Shown piece after piece: positions 46,577-55,691 of a DNA stretch of 64,000 bases. The position numbers were made by a program, and so were the translations under genes. Under the pieces are notes generated by a model, which searched no databases, was not told the DNA's origin, and was given only the letters and a program-made list of their open reading frames with translations. The DNA comes from Blastocatellia bacterium (GTDB taxonomy: Bacteria > Acidobacteriota > Blastocatellia > HR10 > J050): positions 58,150 through 122,149 of the forward strand of contig JALSQX010000074.1 in the NCBI GenBank assembly GCA_026985075.1. Reading direction: 5' to 3'. Every line of letters begins with the position of its first letter. Position 1 is the stretch's first letter.

Positions 46577-47428
46577 TCACAGCACCGGCAGTCGCCTGCG
46601 GTTCAACGACTCGTTGAGCGCACCAGAGCGATATCCCTCCAGGTCTAACGTCACATAGGTGAAGCCGAGCGCTTTGAATTCTTTGACCAATCGCTCGACC
46701 ATCGGCATAGTCATGGCGCGCGGCAGCTCGTCCTGACCGAATTCCAACCGGACGATATCTCCGTGATGGCGCACGCGGAACACTTTGAAACCGAGCTGAC
46801 GGAGAATATCTTCGCCTCGCTCGATCACCTTGAGCTTATCCACGGTGACCTCCATACCATAGGGAATGCGCGATGCCAGGCAGGCCGACGCCGGTTTATC
46901 CCAGGTGGGGAGACCGGCGCGCCGGGACAATTCCCGCACCTCCGCCTTGGTGAGATGACATTCCACGAGCGGGCTGATGACGCCGGCCTCACGAGCCGCT
47001 TGGCGGCCGGGACGGAAATCCCCGAGATCATCGGCATTCACCCCATCGCAGATGGCCGCAAATCCGCGCGCCTCGGCCAATCGCCGCAATTTGGCGTAGA
47101 GCTCGGTCTTGCAGTAGTAGCAGCGATTGGTCGGATTTCTCCAGTATCGCTCATCGCGGATCTCATCGGTGGTGATGATGAGATGGCGAAGCCCGAATCG
47201 CCGGGCGAAGTCCAGCGCCTCGCGCTTGTGAGCGGCTGGGTAACTGGGACTATCGGCGGTGACCGCCAAAGCGCGATCGCCGAGCACTTGAGACGCCACG
47301 TAGGCCACATAGGCACTATCCACACCACCGGAGAAGGCGACGATGACCGACCCCAACGACTGAAGGCGTTGACGAAGAGCGCGTTCCTTTTGTTCGAGTT
47401 CCATCTGATCTGTGAATGTCGCGACCAT
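46577..47428 (-). CDS. larE: ATP-dependent sacrificial sulfur transferase LarE-like
   Basis: A 283-residue PP-loop protein. The ATP loop VAFSGGVDSAYV, the RCYYCKTELY segment and KPASACLASRIPYG are characteristic of LarE (COG1606), which thiolates the nickel-pincer cofactor precursor. The RPGRQAAREAGVISPLVE segment lacks a Cys where the sacrificial cysteine may sit in other members, so sulfur delivery may differ. No larB/larC is in the window. TTGATT-17-TATAGT on the minus strand (47472-47444) could be its promoter. The start is uncertain (47428 or 47404). Confidence 0.8.
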   Translation of the reverse strand: MVATFTDQMELEQKERALRQRLQSLGSVIVAFSGGVDSAYVAYVASQVLGDRALAVTADSPSYPAAHKREALDFARRFGLRHLIITTDEIRDERYWRNPTNRCYYCKTELYAKLRRLAEARGFAAICDGVNADDLGDFRPGRQAAREAGVISPLVECHLTKAEVRELSRRAGLPTWDKPASACLASRIPYGMEVTVDKLKVIERGEDILRQLGFKVFRVRHHGDIVRLEFGQDELPRAMTMPMVERLVKEFKALGFTYVTLDLEGYRSGALNESLNRRRLPVL

Positions 47429-47581
47429 CCTTCCCAGCCGGTTACTATAGCCCAAACCTTTCGACGAATCAATCACGTTGATTTCCCCTCCTGAATGAGC
47501 TAAGCTTGTGAAGCTTCCATTAATGATGACAGGCGAGGTGATCGAAGACATCTCCACCGACACCATCGGAGAACGAACGTC

Positions 47582-49135
47582 ATGAAGCGATCATGGCTCA
47601 TCGTCATGATCGGATGGGCGGTGCTCATTGGATGGGTTCATCCGACCGGCTTCCCATCGACCTGGAGGGGACCCGATGCCGACGCATCTCAGCCATCGCT
47701 CTCGCAATTGTCGCCGTCGACTCCCGTCATTCGACTTCAACGCGCCATTCGCCGAATTCTCAGGCGACCACCATTCGCCACCACGCGGTGGGGAATTCTG
47801 ATCGAATCGCTGGATCGACGTCGCGTGTTGTTCAGTCACCAGGCGCACCGACTCTTCATTCCCGCCTCCAACATGAAGCTGTACACCACGGCAGCGGCCC
47901 TCGTCCATCTGGGGCCGACCTATCGCTTCCGGACCTCCGTGTTCGTCACGGCGCCGCCAGATGCACAAGGCATCATCCACGGAGACGTGATCCTTTACGG
48001 TCGCGGCGACCCCAATCTCTCCACCCGCGCTCGCGGTCAGAGCCGGCTCACGCCGCTGGAGAACCTGGTCGATCAGCTCCTGGCAGCCGGCGTGCGCTCC
48101 ATCCATGGCAATCTCATCGGCGATGAAAGTTACTTCTCCGATCCCCCTCTCGGCGTCGGCTGGGAGTGGGATGACCTTCAATGGTACTACGGAGCGGAGA
48201 TCAGCGCGCTCTCCATCGACGATAATGCCGTCGAAGTGGCCGTCCTTCCAGGCTCGGCGCCGGGCGAGCCGGCCCGCGTCTTCATTCGGCCGGAGACCTC
48301 CTACGTCACCCTGATCAATAAGGCGATCACCGTCTCTCCGGGAACGAAGCAGGACATCGGCGTCCACCGCGGCCTGGAAGACAATACCATCGAAGTCTGG
48401 GGCGAAGTTCCCTTCGATGGGCAAGGGTTTCACGGTTATGTGGCCGTTCACCAACCAGCGCTCTATGCCGCGACGTTGTTTCGCGAGGCCCTGGCTCGAC
48501 GAGGCATCGAGATCACCGGTCGGACCATTCGTGCCGATGCCACCTATCGCCAGACGCATCCGCTCGACATGTCTCAACTCACCGAATTGGCCTTCGTGGA
48601 ATCCATTCCCCTGGCCGACGAGGTTCGCATTGTGAATAAGACCAGCCAGAATCTCCACGCCGAACTTTTGCTTCGCACCCTGGGCGCCGTGGTGGGCGGT
48701 GAGGGCACGGCTCGCCGAGGGCTGGATGTGGTCCGGCGTCTGCTGCGGTCAGCGCGCGCCTGGCGACGCGGCATCACCCTACAGGATGGTTCTGGACTCT
48801 CGCGCCATAATCTGGTCACGCCGGCGACGACCGTCGATCTCTTACGCTACATGTACCGGAATGCTCATCGAAAGCCTTTCCTCGACTCGCTGCCCCTGGC
48901 CGGGCGCGATGGGACGCTCGAATCCCGCATGATGGGCACGTTGGCCGAAGGCCGCGTCCGCGCCAAGACGGGAACGTTGACCTACACGTCGACGCTCTCG
49001 GGTTATGTGACCACCGCAGGAGGTGAACATCTGGTGTTCAGCATCATGGCCAATAATCACACGGGGCGATTGAGCGATGTGATGGACGCAATTGATGAAA
49101 TCTGTACTCTGCTGGCCCAATTCGACGGCCGGTGA
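47582..49135 (+). CDS. dacB: D-alanyl-D-alanine carboxypeptidase/endopeptidase (PBP4-type)
   Basis: A 517-residue class C low-molecular-weight penicillin-binding protein. An N-terminal hydrophobic segment (about 4-20) exports it. The serine-protease motifs are S96-N-M-K99 (PASNMKL), SQN (KTSQNLHAELLL) and KTG (RAKTGTLTYTS). The large insert between SxxK and SxN (about 100-340) is typical of PBP4. It trims or cleaves peptidoglycan in the periplasm. Confidence 0.93.
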   Translation: MKRSWLIVMIGWAVLIGWVHPTGFPSTWRGPDADASQPSLSQLSPSTPVIRLQRAIRRILRRPPFATTRWGILIESLDRRRVLFSHQAHRLFIPASNMKLYTTAAALVHLGPTYRFRTSVFVTAPPDAQGIIHGDVILYGRGDPNLSTRARGQSRLTPLENLVDQLLAAGVRSIHGNLIGDESYFSDPPLGVGWEWDDLQWYYGAEISALSIDDNAVEVAVLPGSAPGEPARVFIRPETSYVTLINKAITVSPGTKQDIGVHRGLEDNTIEVWGEVPFDGQGFHGYVAVHQPALYAATLFREALARRGIEITGRTIRADATYRQTHPLDMSQLTELAFVESIPLADEVRIVNKTSQNLHAELLLRTLGAVVGGEGTARRGLDVVRRLLRSARAWRRGITLQDGSGLSRHNLVTPATTVDLLRYMYRNAHRKPFLDSLPLAGRDGTLESRMMGTLAEGRVRAKTGTLTYTSTLSGYVTTAGGEHLVFSIMANNHTGRLSDVMDAIDEICTLLAQFDGR

Positions 49136-49461
49136 ACGGTGGGAGCATAGCGCATCGCGCGCCGTGTGCTGAGGCGGCGGTGCTCGACGCACCGTCCGGA
49201 GACGCGATGGGTGATGGAATCCATCAGCGTCTGCGATTCGATGAGGATCTTATCCGGATGCCGCTTCTTGCGCTTGATGGTCGCCGGCTTGAGCGGTTTC
49301 CATTTGAAGGGTCGTCCTTGCTTCTCGAAATTGGTCACGATGGAATCGACCAGCAGGCGACCCATGGCATCCAGCGCCGGGCGCGGCTCCTTGAGCTTCC
49401 CGCCGATGGCTCGCACGATCCGGCGGGCCTCCTCAAGACCCTCGATTTTCACTCCGGCCAT
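49057..49461 (-). CDS. Mu gpG-like phage virion morphogenesis protein, relic
   Basis: A 134-residue frame whose middle (LVDSIVTNFEKQGRPFKWKP, then TIKRKKRHPDK, LIESQTLMDSITHRVSG) matches phage virion-morphogenesis proteins of the Mu gpG/Phage_tail_S kind. The C-terminal part overlaps the 3' end of dacB by 79 bases and keeps only a weak match (MRYAPTVH for the usual VPYAxxHQ). No capsid or tail genes follow. It is probably a prophage remnant rather than a working gene. Confidence 0.6.
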   Translation of the reverse strand: MAGVKIEGLEEARRIVRAIGGKLKEPRPALDAMGRLLVDSIVTNFEKQGRPFKWKPLKPATIKRKKRHPDKILIESQTLMDSITHRVSGRCVEHRRLSTRRAMRYAPTVHRPSNWASRVQISSIASITSLNRPV

Positions 49462-49496
49462 AGATATAATCTAACCGCCTAGATGCCCAGGAGGCA

Positions 49497-49766
49497 ATGA
49501 TGACGTTCGAAGACCTGGTCAAAAAACTTCAGGAGATCGATCCGGAGGAGGATGATATGGATCTCATCGAGTATGAAGCACGGAGCCTACTCGATGAGTT
49601 CGGGCCACATGATGTTGAACTCTTCGTTGAATGGATGGAGCGAGCCAATCGCCTTGGTGATCGTGAGCAACGTTCCCAACTAGCTCAGGACCTGATCAGT
49701 CGAGCAAAGACGAATCATTTTAAGGAAATCTTATTAGGCCTTTTCGAGGATAACATCATCACCTAA
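49497..49766 (+). CDS. Small acidic hypothetical protein
   Basis: An 89-residue, helix-rich, very acidic protein (IDPEEDDMDLIEYEARSLL). AGGAGG precedes ATG 49497, and a TATAAT (49465-49470) upstream may be a -10 box. It lies, on the opposite strand, between two phage-relic genes. No family is recognised; small acidic proteins of this kind include anti-restriction and DNA-mimic proteins, but this is only a possibility. Confidence 0.5.
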   Translation: MMTFEDLVKKLQEIDPEEDDMDLIEYEARSLLDEFGPHDVELFVEWMERANRLGDREQRSQLAQDLISRAKTNHFKEILLGLFEDNIIT

Positions 49767-50515
49767 ATCCAACTTTCTGGTTTTATTTCCTTTTTTTGGG
49801 ATAATCGTTCGATCATCCGCCGAACCTCCTTCAAGGATTCTTGGTGTATTCCCCGCTGCGTTCTTCGCCGCAATCTCTCGAAGGTCATTTCATCCAGTTG
49901 CAGTCGATGGGCGATGAGGTCGAGGATGGCGTCCAGGTAGTCCTGGGTATCCCGCTCCAGATTGAGGCGCTCGAAGAAGACGGTGGCCTCGCTCCGGCTC
50001 AGGCCCACCGTCTCCAGGATGCGCCGCATGTCCTGGACGAACCATTGATAGCCGGTGCCCAATCCGACAAGGGACGCATCAGGGACCAGCCGCGTGTCGA
50101 AGCCCAGACGCTCGATGAACTGATCGAAGCGCAAGCGGGTGTGCAGTTCGTTGACCACTTCGATCTCGAACCGCCGGAGGGGATCGGTCCGATAGCCGGC
50201 GAAGTTCTGGCTCCCCCGGGAGTGATTGATCTCGTGCCACAGGGTGCGCAGCGCATCGGCCTCCCGGAAGGTGAGCGGCTCGTTGCCGTCGAGCTTGCCG
50301 AGGGCGCGCTCGATGAGTGGCGAGATCTCCCGATGGATCCCGATGCGCTGATCCTCGGGAAACCAGGCGCCGCGATCGGTCCGGGAGACCATCTGCCAAT
50401 CGATCTGGCGGATTTCCCGGCTCGGCCCGCGAAGGCGGGGCTGAATCTGCTGGACTGCCCTCTCCAGAGCAAGAAGCTCGGTCGGACGCGGGCCGCGGGG
50501 ACGCCGAGCAGTCAC
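49763..50515 (-). CDS. HEXXH zincin-like protein, probable Mu-like phage head-protein fragment
   Basis: A 250-residue protein from GTG 50515. LRTLWHEINHSRG at about residue 90 is a perfect HExxH zincin motif, followed by FEIEVVNELHTR where a third ligand (Glu) could lie. In Mu-like phages a minor head protein precedes gpG, and metalloprotease-like domains occur in such proteins. The gpG-like relic follows 300 bases downstream, in the same orientation. The start lacks a phage head domain, so the gene is likely truncated or adapted. Confidence 0.5.
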   Translation of the reverse strand: MTARRPRGPRPTELLALERAVQQIQPRLRGPSREIRQIDWQMVSRTDRGAWFPEDQRIGIHREISPLIERALGKLDGNEPLTFREADALRTLWHEINHSRGSQNFAGYRTDPLRRFEIEVVNELHTRLRFDQFIERLGFDTRLVPDASLVGLGTGYQWFVQDMRRILETVGLSRSEATVFFERLNLERDTQDYLDAILDLIAHRLQLDEMTFERLRRRTQRGIHQESLKEVRRMIERLSQKKEIKPESWI

Positions 50516-50552
50516 CGATCGGCGAGATGGCCAATCACCCTTCCCGCCCCTC

Positions 50553-50610
50553 TTGTCAATCCCCCGCAGATGGCGTATAGTTATAGGTTACTGAATGAGC
50601 ATTCATTCAG
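50553..50610 (+). promoter_or_regulatory. Promoter and palindromic operator of the fad operon
   Basis: TTGTCA (50553-50558) and TATAGT (50576-50581) are spaced 17 bases. Ten bases on lies CTGAATGA-GCAT-TCATTCAG (50591-50610), a perfect 8-bp inverted repeat over the likely transcription start. It is the expected type of site for autorepression by the TetR protein encoded next. Confidence 0.8.
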
Positions 50611-50632
50611 TCATTCTCTTGAGGGAGCGCCT

Positions 50633-51265
50633 ATGGGTTCATCGCGAAAAGTGGCCCCGGCCAAAGCCAACGATAAGCGAACGGCGATTCTGCGGGCGGC
50701 GGCCAAGGTGTTCGCGCGGAACGGATACTTCAACTCCAAGGTCGCCGATATCGCTCGGGAAGCGGGGGTGGCCGATGGCACCGTTTATCTCTACTTCAAG
50801 AACAAAGATGATATCCTCATCTCGCTGGTCAACCAGACGATGGACGAGTTCATCTCCATCGGACGCGCCAAGATTGAGAAACTGAAAGATCCGCTGGAGA
50901 AGATCCGCACCATCGCGCGCATGCACCTGGAGAGTCTGGGCGCCGATCGCGATTTGGCCATCGTCTTTCAGGTGGAGTTGCGGCAATCGACGAAATTCAT
51001 GGCTCAGTTCTCGGCCACGAAAATGGCAGAGTACTTCAGCGTCATTCGCGAAGCCATCGAGGAGGGGCAGCGCCGGGGCATCATCCGCCAGAATCTCAAT
51101 CCCAAGGTGATGGCCAAGATCCTGTTCGGCGCGTTGGACGAAATGGCGACCAATTGGATTCTCAGCGATAAGCATTACGATCTCGGATCCTTTGCTGACA
51201 CGGTCATCGACGTGTTCTTCAATGGTATTCGAACCAGCCGAACGGGGCATCCCGGGCGTCAATAG
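50633..51265 (+). CDS. TetR-family fatty-acid-type regulator
   Basis: A 210-residue TetR repressor. The HTH spans residues about 18-62: ILRAAAKVFARNGYFNSKVADIAREAGVADGTVYLYFKNKDDIL is the FadR(Bacillus)-like pattern (shown in shortened form; key residues are GYFNSK and GTVYLYF). The C-terminal domain should bind acyl-CoA. ATG 50633 follows GAGGGAG. The gene directly abuts fadD and sits behind the palindrome at 50591. Confidence 0.92.
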   Translation: MGSSRKVAPAKANDKRTAILRAAAKVFARNGYFNSKVADIAREAGVADGTVYLYFKNKDDILISLVNQTMDEFISIGRAKIEKLKDPLEKIRTIARMHLESLGADRDLAIVFQVELRQSTKFMAQFSATKMAEYFSVIREAIEEGQRRGIIRQNLNPKVMAKILFGALDEMATNWILSDKHYDLGSFADTVIDVFFNGIRTSRTGHPGRQ

Positions 51266-51271
51266 GTGATT

Positions 51272-53101
51272 ATGAACGCGCGATTCGAGCCGACGACCAT
51301 CAACAGGATCATGGCTGAGGCCATCGACCGATATCGCCAGAAGGCCGATTGGCTCAACTATAAGGCCGAAGGTCGGTGGCATCCCGTCTCGGCGTCGGAA
51401 TTGGTCGAGCGCATCCGTCGAGTGGCGCTGGGACTCTACGATCTGGGAATTCGTCCCGGAGACCGGGTAGCCCTTCTCTCGGAGAATCGATTGGAGTGGA
51501 CGCTCGCCGATCTCGGCGCGCTCGCCCTGGGTGCGATCGACGTCCCCATCTATGCGACACAGGCTCCCGGACAAGTCGGTTACATCCTGCGCGACTCGGG
51601 CGCTCGACTGCTCTTCATTTCCACCCCAGCGCAGTGGGACCGCGTCCACGATGCCATCGAGAGCGCTCCGGAACTGGAGCGGGTCATCGGATTCGATCCC
51701 ATCGCCGGACCGGGGGAACATGTGATCTCCTTCTCGCAGCTCGAAGCGCGGGGTCAGCGGCTGGCTCAAGCGCGACCCGAACTCTATGAACAATTGCGGT
51801 CGGCGGTCAAACCGGATGATCTGGCGACCATCATCTATACATCGGGGACGACGGGCGAGCCGAAAGGGGTGATGCTCACTCATTGGAATCTCGCCTCCAA
51901 TGCCTTGGCCATAGCCAGCGTGCTCAACTACGCCTCTGAGGACATTGTTCTCAGCATTCTCCCACTCTGTCACGTTTTCGAACGCACGGCCTTTTACGTC
52001 TATCTCTATCAGGGTGTGAAAATCTACTATGCCGAGAGCATCGACCGCGTTCCTCACAATCTCAGGGAAGTCCGCCCCACCATCGTCGTCGCCGTGCCGC
52101 GCCTGTTCGAGAAGATGTATGAGGGCATCATCGCGCGAGCGGAACGGACGTCTCCCCTTCACCGCCAGGCGTTGAACTGGGCGGTCAATGTGGGCAAACA
52201 GTATGTGGAACGACAGGCCGAGCATCTTCCTGTTGATTCCCTGCTCGCCTGGCAATACAAACTCGCCTATCGACTGGTGCTCTCTAAATGGCGATCGACA
52301 CTGGGGCTCGATCGGCTCCGGTACTTCATTTCCGGCGGAGCCCCGCTCTCTCGCGAGCTGGCTCTCATCTTCTTCAGTGCGGGCATCGAGATTCTCCAAG
52401 GCTATGGTCTGACCGAGACCTCGCCCGGCCTGACGCTGAATCCACCCGCCGCCAACAAGCTGGGAACGGCTGGACGACCGCTCCCGGGCATCGAGATCAG
52501 GATCGCCGAAGATGGCGAGATCCTGGCCCGGGGACCGAACGTGATGAAAGGCTATTACAACCGCCAGGAAGACACAGAGCGCGCGTTCACCGAGGATGGT
52601 TGGCTCAAGACGGGCGACGTGGGCTATTTTGACGAAGACGGGTATTTGGTCATCACCGACCGAAAGAAGGATTTGATCAAGACGAGCGGCGGGAAATACG
52701 TCGCGCCCCAGATGTTGGAGGGACGCCTCAAACTCAGCCCGTTCGTCTCGGACGTCGCCGTGGTTGGCAACCAACGAAAGTTCGTCTCCGCTTTGATCGT
52801 TCCCCATCTGGAGGCCGTCCTCGCCTACGCCGAGCAACACCACATCGCCTATGGAAGCGTGTCCGAATTGCTTCGCGATGCGCGCATCCTCGCTCTTTTT
52901 GAGCGAGAGATCGAAGAGCGCATGGCCGATCTCTCACGATATGAACGGGTGAAAAAATTCGCTCTGTTGGAAGAACCTTTCTCTGTGGACAGCGGAGAGT
53001 TGACGCCGACGATGAAGCTCAGGCGCCGACAGATCGAAGCCAAATACAAGAAGGTGATCGATGAACTCTATGCGGAGGCCAGCGTGTCCGCCGTGGGATA
53101 A
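51272..53101 (+). CDS. fadD: Long-chain fatty-acid CoA ligase
   Basis: A 609-residue AMP-forming acyl-CoA synthetase. ATP motif IIYTSGTTGEPKGV, GYGLTETSP and the hinge DRKKDLIKTSGGKYVAP are present. A linker-rich N-domain and a C-domain ending in LRRRQIEAKYK fit the FAA1/FadD15-like group. It activates fatty acids at the membrane. A GTG at 51266 is a possible earlier start. Confidence 0.92.
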   Translation: MNARFEPTTINRIMAEAIDRYRQKADWLNYKAEGRWHPVSASELVERIRRVALGLYDLGIRPGDRVALLSENRLEWTLADLGALALGAIDVPIYATQAPGQVGYILRDSGARLLFISTPAQWDRVHDAIESAPELERVIGFDPIAGPGEHVISFSQLEARGQRLAQARPELYEQLRSAVKPDDLATIIYTSGTTGEPKGVMLTHWNLASNALAIASVLNYASEDIVLSILPLCHVFERTAFYVYLYQGVKIYYAESIDRVPHNLREVRPTIVVAVPRLFEKMYEGIIARAERTSPLHRQALNWAVNVGKQYVERQAEHLPVDSLLAWQYKLAYRLVLSKWRSTLGLDRLRYFISGGAPLSRELALIFFSAGIEILQGYGLTETSPGLTLNPPAANKLGTAGRPLPGIEIRIAEDGEILARGPNVMKGYYNRQEDTERAFTEDGWLKTGDVGYFDEDGYLVITDRKKDLIKTSGGKYVAPQMLEGRLKLSPFVSDVAVVGNQRKFVSALIVPHLEAVLAYAEQHHIAYGSVSELLRDARILALFEREIEERMADLSRYERVKKFALLEEPFSVDSGELTPTMKLRRRQIEAKYKKVIDELYAEASVSAVG

Positions 53102-53182
53102 CGATGAGCCGATGCGACTGAGAAGGGCGAGGACGTCCACGCGCTGGATGCCTCGCCGAATTCAGCCTATGGAGGAGGAAGG

Positions 53183-55591
53183 ATGAAACGGAAAATCAAT
53201 CGCGTGGCAGTCTTGGGAGCCGGCGTGATGGGCTCGCAAATCGCGGCTCACCTGGCTAACGCCGGTATAGAAACCGTGCTATTGGATATCGTCCCTCAAG
53301 AGCTCAGCGAGGAGGAAGCGGCCAGGGGCCTCACTCTGGAGTCGCCCGAGGTCCGCAATCGCATCGTTCGCCGGGGGCTGGACTACGCTCGGAAAGTCAA
53401 ACCTGCCGCCTTTTTCGTTCCGGAAGCGGCCGAGCTCATCAGGCTGGGGAACTTCGAAGACAACATGGACTGGCTCCAGGATGTGGATTGGATCATCGAA
53501 GCGGTCGTCGAAGACCTGACCATCAAACGAGAACTCTTTCGTCGCGTCGCGCCACATCGGCGACCGGGAACGATCGTGACCTCCAATACCTCGGGCATTC
53601 CTATCGCTCGACTGGGCGAGGGGCTCCCAGAAGAGTTTCGCCAACATCTCCTCGGCACGCATTTTTTCAATCCACCGCGCTACATGCGTCTGTTGGAAGT
53701 CATCCCCACGTCGGAGACGCTCCCCGACGTCGTCGAGACGATCGTCGATTTCTGCGATCGCCGATTGGGGAAGAACATCGTCTTCGCCAAAGACACGCCC
53801 AATTTCATCGCCAACCGCATTGGCACGTTGGCCGCGCTCTATACCATCAAAGTGATGATGGAGGGCGATTACACCATCGAAGAGGTCGATGCCATGACCG
53901 GTCCGATCATCGGGCATCCCAAGAGCGCGACCTTCCGCACACTGGACCTGGCTGGTCTGGATACCGCGGTGCGGGTGGCGCAGAACCTCTACGAGAGCGT
54001 CCCCGATGATGACCAGCGCGATCTCTTCGTCGTTCCCGACTTCATGCAGGAGATGATCCGGCGCGGCTGGACCGGCGAAAAGGCCGGTCAGGGATTCTAT
54101 AAACGGGTGAAGACGCCGGAGGGACGAGAGATCCTGGCCCTCGATTACAAGACGCTCGAATATCGTCCTCGCCAGAAACCGAGCCTCCCGACGCTGGACA
54201 TGGCTCGCAACATCGAAGATCTCGGCGAGCGCCTGCGTCGGCTCGTCTACAGCGATGATCGCGTGGGACGCTTTTTATGGAAGACGATGAGCGAGACGCT
54301 CGTCTACGCGGCCAATCGAGCGCCGGAGATCGCCGATGACATCCTGCAGATCGACCGCGCCATTCGCTGGGGCTTCAATTACGAGTTGGGGCCGTTCGAA
54401 ACCTGGGACGCCATTGGCGTGGATCGCGCCGTTCAGCGCTTGAAGGAGGAAGGTCGTCCCATTCCGCAGCTCGTCGAGAAGCTCCTGGCCACTGGGAAGA
54501 CCAGTTTTTATGAGACCCGCGAAGGGCAAAGATACTACTTCGATTTCAACAGCGGCGAGCACAAACCCGAACCATCCCGTCCCGGCGTGATCATTCTCTC
54601 CTGGTTGAAAGAGCGGCAGAAAGTGATCAAGAAAAATGCCGGCGCCAGTCTCATCGATCTCGGCGACGGCGTGGCCTGCCTCGAATTTCACACCAAGATG
54701 AACGCCATTGGCGAGGACATCATTCAAATGATGAACTTCGCCGTCAAGGAAGTCGAGCAGCATTTCGAAGGTCTCGTCATTGGCAATCAAGGCGAACATT
54801 TCTCGGCCGGAGCCAATCTCATGCTCTTGCTCCTGGCGGCGCAGGAAGGCGAGTGGGATGAGATCGACCTCATGGTTCGCGCGTTCCAGAAAGCCAATCT
54901 CGCCCTCCGATACTCGGATAAGCCAGTTGTCGTCGCTCCTTTCGGCATGACCCTGGCCGGAGGATGTGAAATCATGCTGCGCGCCGATCGAGTGAGAGCG
55001 GCGGCCGAATCCTATATCGGCCTGGTGGAGGTCGGCGTGGGACTCATTCCCGCCGGCGGAGGGACCACGGAGATGCTCGTCCGCGCCCTGGATCGCGCGC
55101 CCAAGGATAAGGACGTCGACTTGCTTCCCTATGTCAGGGAGGTCTTCGAGCTCATCGGCATGGCCAAAGTCTCCACCAGCGCCGCCGAGGCTCGGAAGCT
55201 AGGATATCTCCGCGAGTCGGACAAAATCACGATGAACCGGGATCGTCTCATCGAGGATGCCAAACAGACGGTCCTGGCCATGGTGCGCGAAGGCTATCAA
55301 CCACCGAAGCCGCGCAAGGACATTCCTGTGCTGGGCGAATCGGCGCTAGCTGCCTTGAAATTAGGCGTTCACTTGATGTATCGCGCCGGGCAGATCAGCG
55401 AGTACGACCAGCACATCGGGAATAAGCTCGCCTGGATTCTGTGCGGAGGTGATATCACATCGCCCACCACGATGCCCGAACAATATTTTCTCGATCTGGA
55501 ACGGGAAGTCTTCCTGCACTTGTGTGGCGAGCGGAAAACACAACAACGGATTCAGCACATGCTGAAGACGGGGAAACCACTGAGGAACTAA
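53183..55591 (+). CDS. 3-hydroxyacyl-CoA dehydrogenase / enoyl-CoA hydratase fusion (FadN/FadB-type)
   Basis: An 802-residue bifunctional beta-oxidation enzyme in the FadN order. The N-terminal Rossmann domain has GAGVMGSQIAAHLANAG, followed by the HAD C-domains with FNPPRYMRLLEVIPT. The C-terminal crotonase domain (about 500-690) has NQGEHFSAGANL and GMTLAGGCEIMLRADRV. It hydrates enoyl-CoA and oxidises the 3-hydroxyacyl-CoA. GGAGGAAGG precedes ATG 53183. Confidence 0.93.
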   Translation: MKRKINRVAVLGAGVMGSQIAAHLANAGIETVLLDIVPQELSEEEAARGLTLESPEVRNRIVRRGLDYARKVKPAAFFVPEAAELIRLGNFEDNMDWLQDVDWIIEAVVEDLTIKRELFRRVAPHRRPGTIVTSNTSGIPIARLGEGLPEEFRQHLLGTHFFNPPRYMRLLEVIPTSETLPDVVETIVDFCDRRLGKNIVFAKDTPNFIANRIGTLAALYTIKVMMEGDYTIEEVDAMTGPIIGHPKSATFRTLDLAGLDTAVRVAQNLYESVPDDDQRDLFVVPDFMQEMIRRGWTGEKAGQGFYKRVKTPEGREILALDYKTLEYRPRQKPSLPTLDMARNIEDLGERLRRLVYSDDRVGRFLWKTMSETLVYAANRAPEIADDILQIDRAIRWGFNYELGPFETWDAIGVDRAVQRLKEEGRPIPQLVEKLLATGKTSFYETREGQRYYFDFNSGEHKPEPSRPGVIILSWLKERQKVIKKNAGASLIDLGDGVACLEFHTKMNAIGEDIIQMMNFAVKEVEQHFEGLVIGNQGEHFSAGANLMLLLLAAQEGEWDEIDLMVRAFQKANLALRYSDKPVVVAPFGMTLAGGCEIMLRADRVRAAAESYIGLVEVGVGLIPAGGGTTEMLVRALDRAPKDKDVDLLPYVREVFELIGMAKVSTSAAEARKLGYLRESDKITMNRDRLIEDAKQTVLAMVREGYQPPKPRKDIPVLGESALAALKLGVHLMYRAGQISEYDQHIGNKLAWILCGGDITSPTTMPEQYFLDLEREVFLHLCGERKTQQRIQHMLKTGKPLRN

Positions 55592-55691
55592 GGACCGATG
55601 AGAAGACGATGGGCGGTGGAGATGACCATTGCCCGCATGAGGGAATGCAGCAGAGAAAAGCATCACCATCCTTATCGATGAGGAGGATATG

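Noticed and set aside
50639..52843. 734-residue open frame on the minus strand
   Set aside because: It is antisense to the tetR and fadD genes, which have clear motifs and ribosome-binding sites; the frame is an artefact of codon bias.
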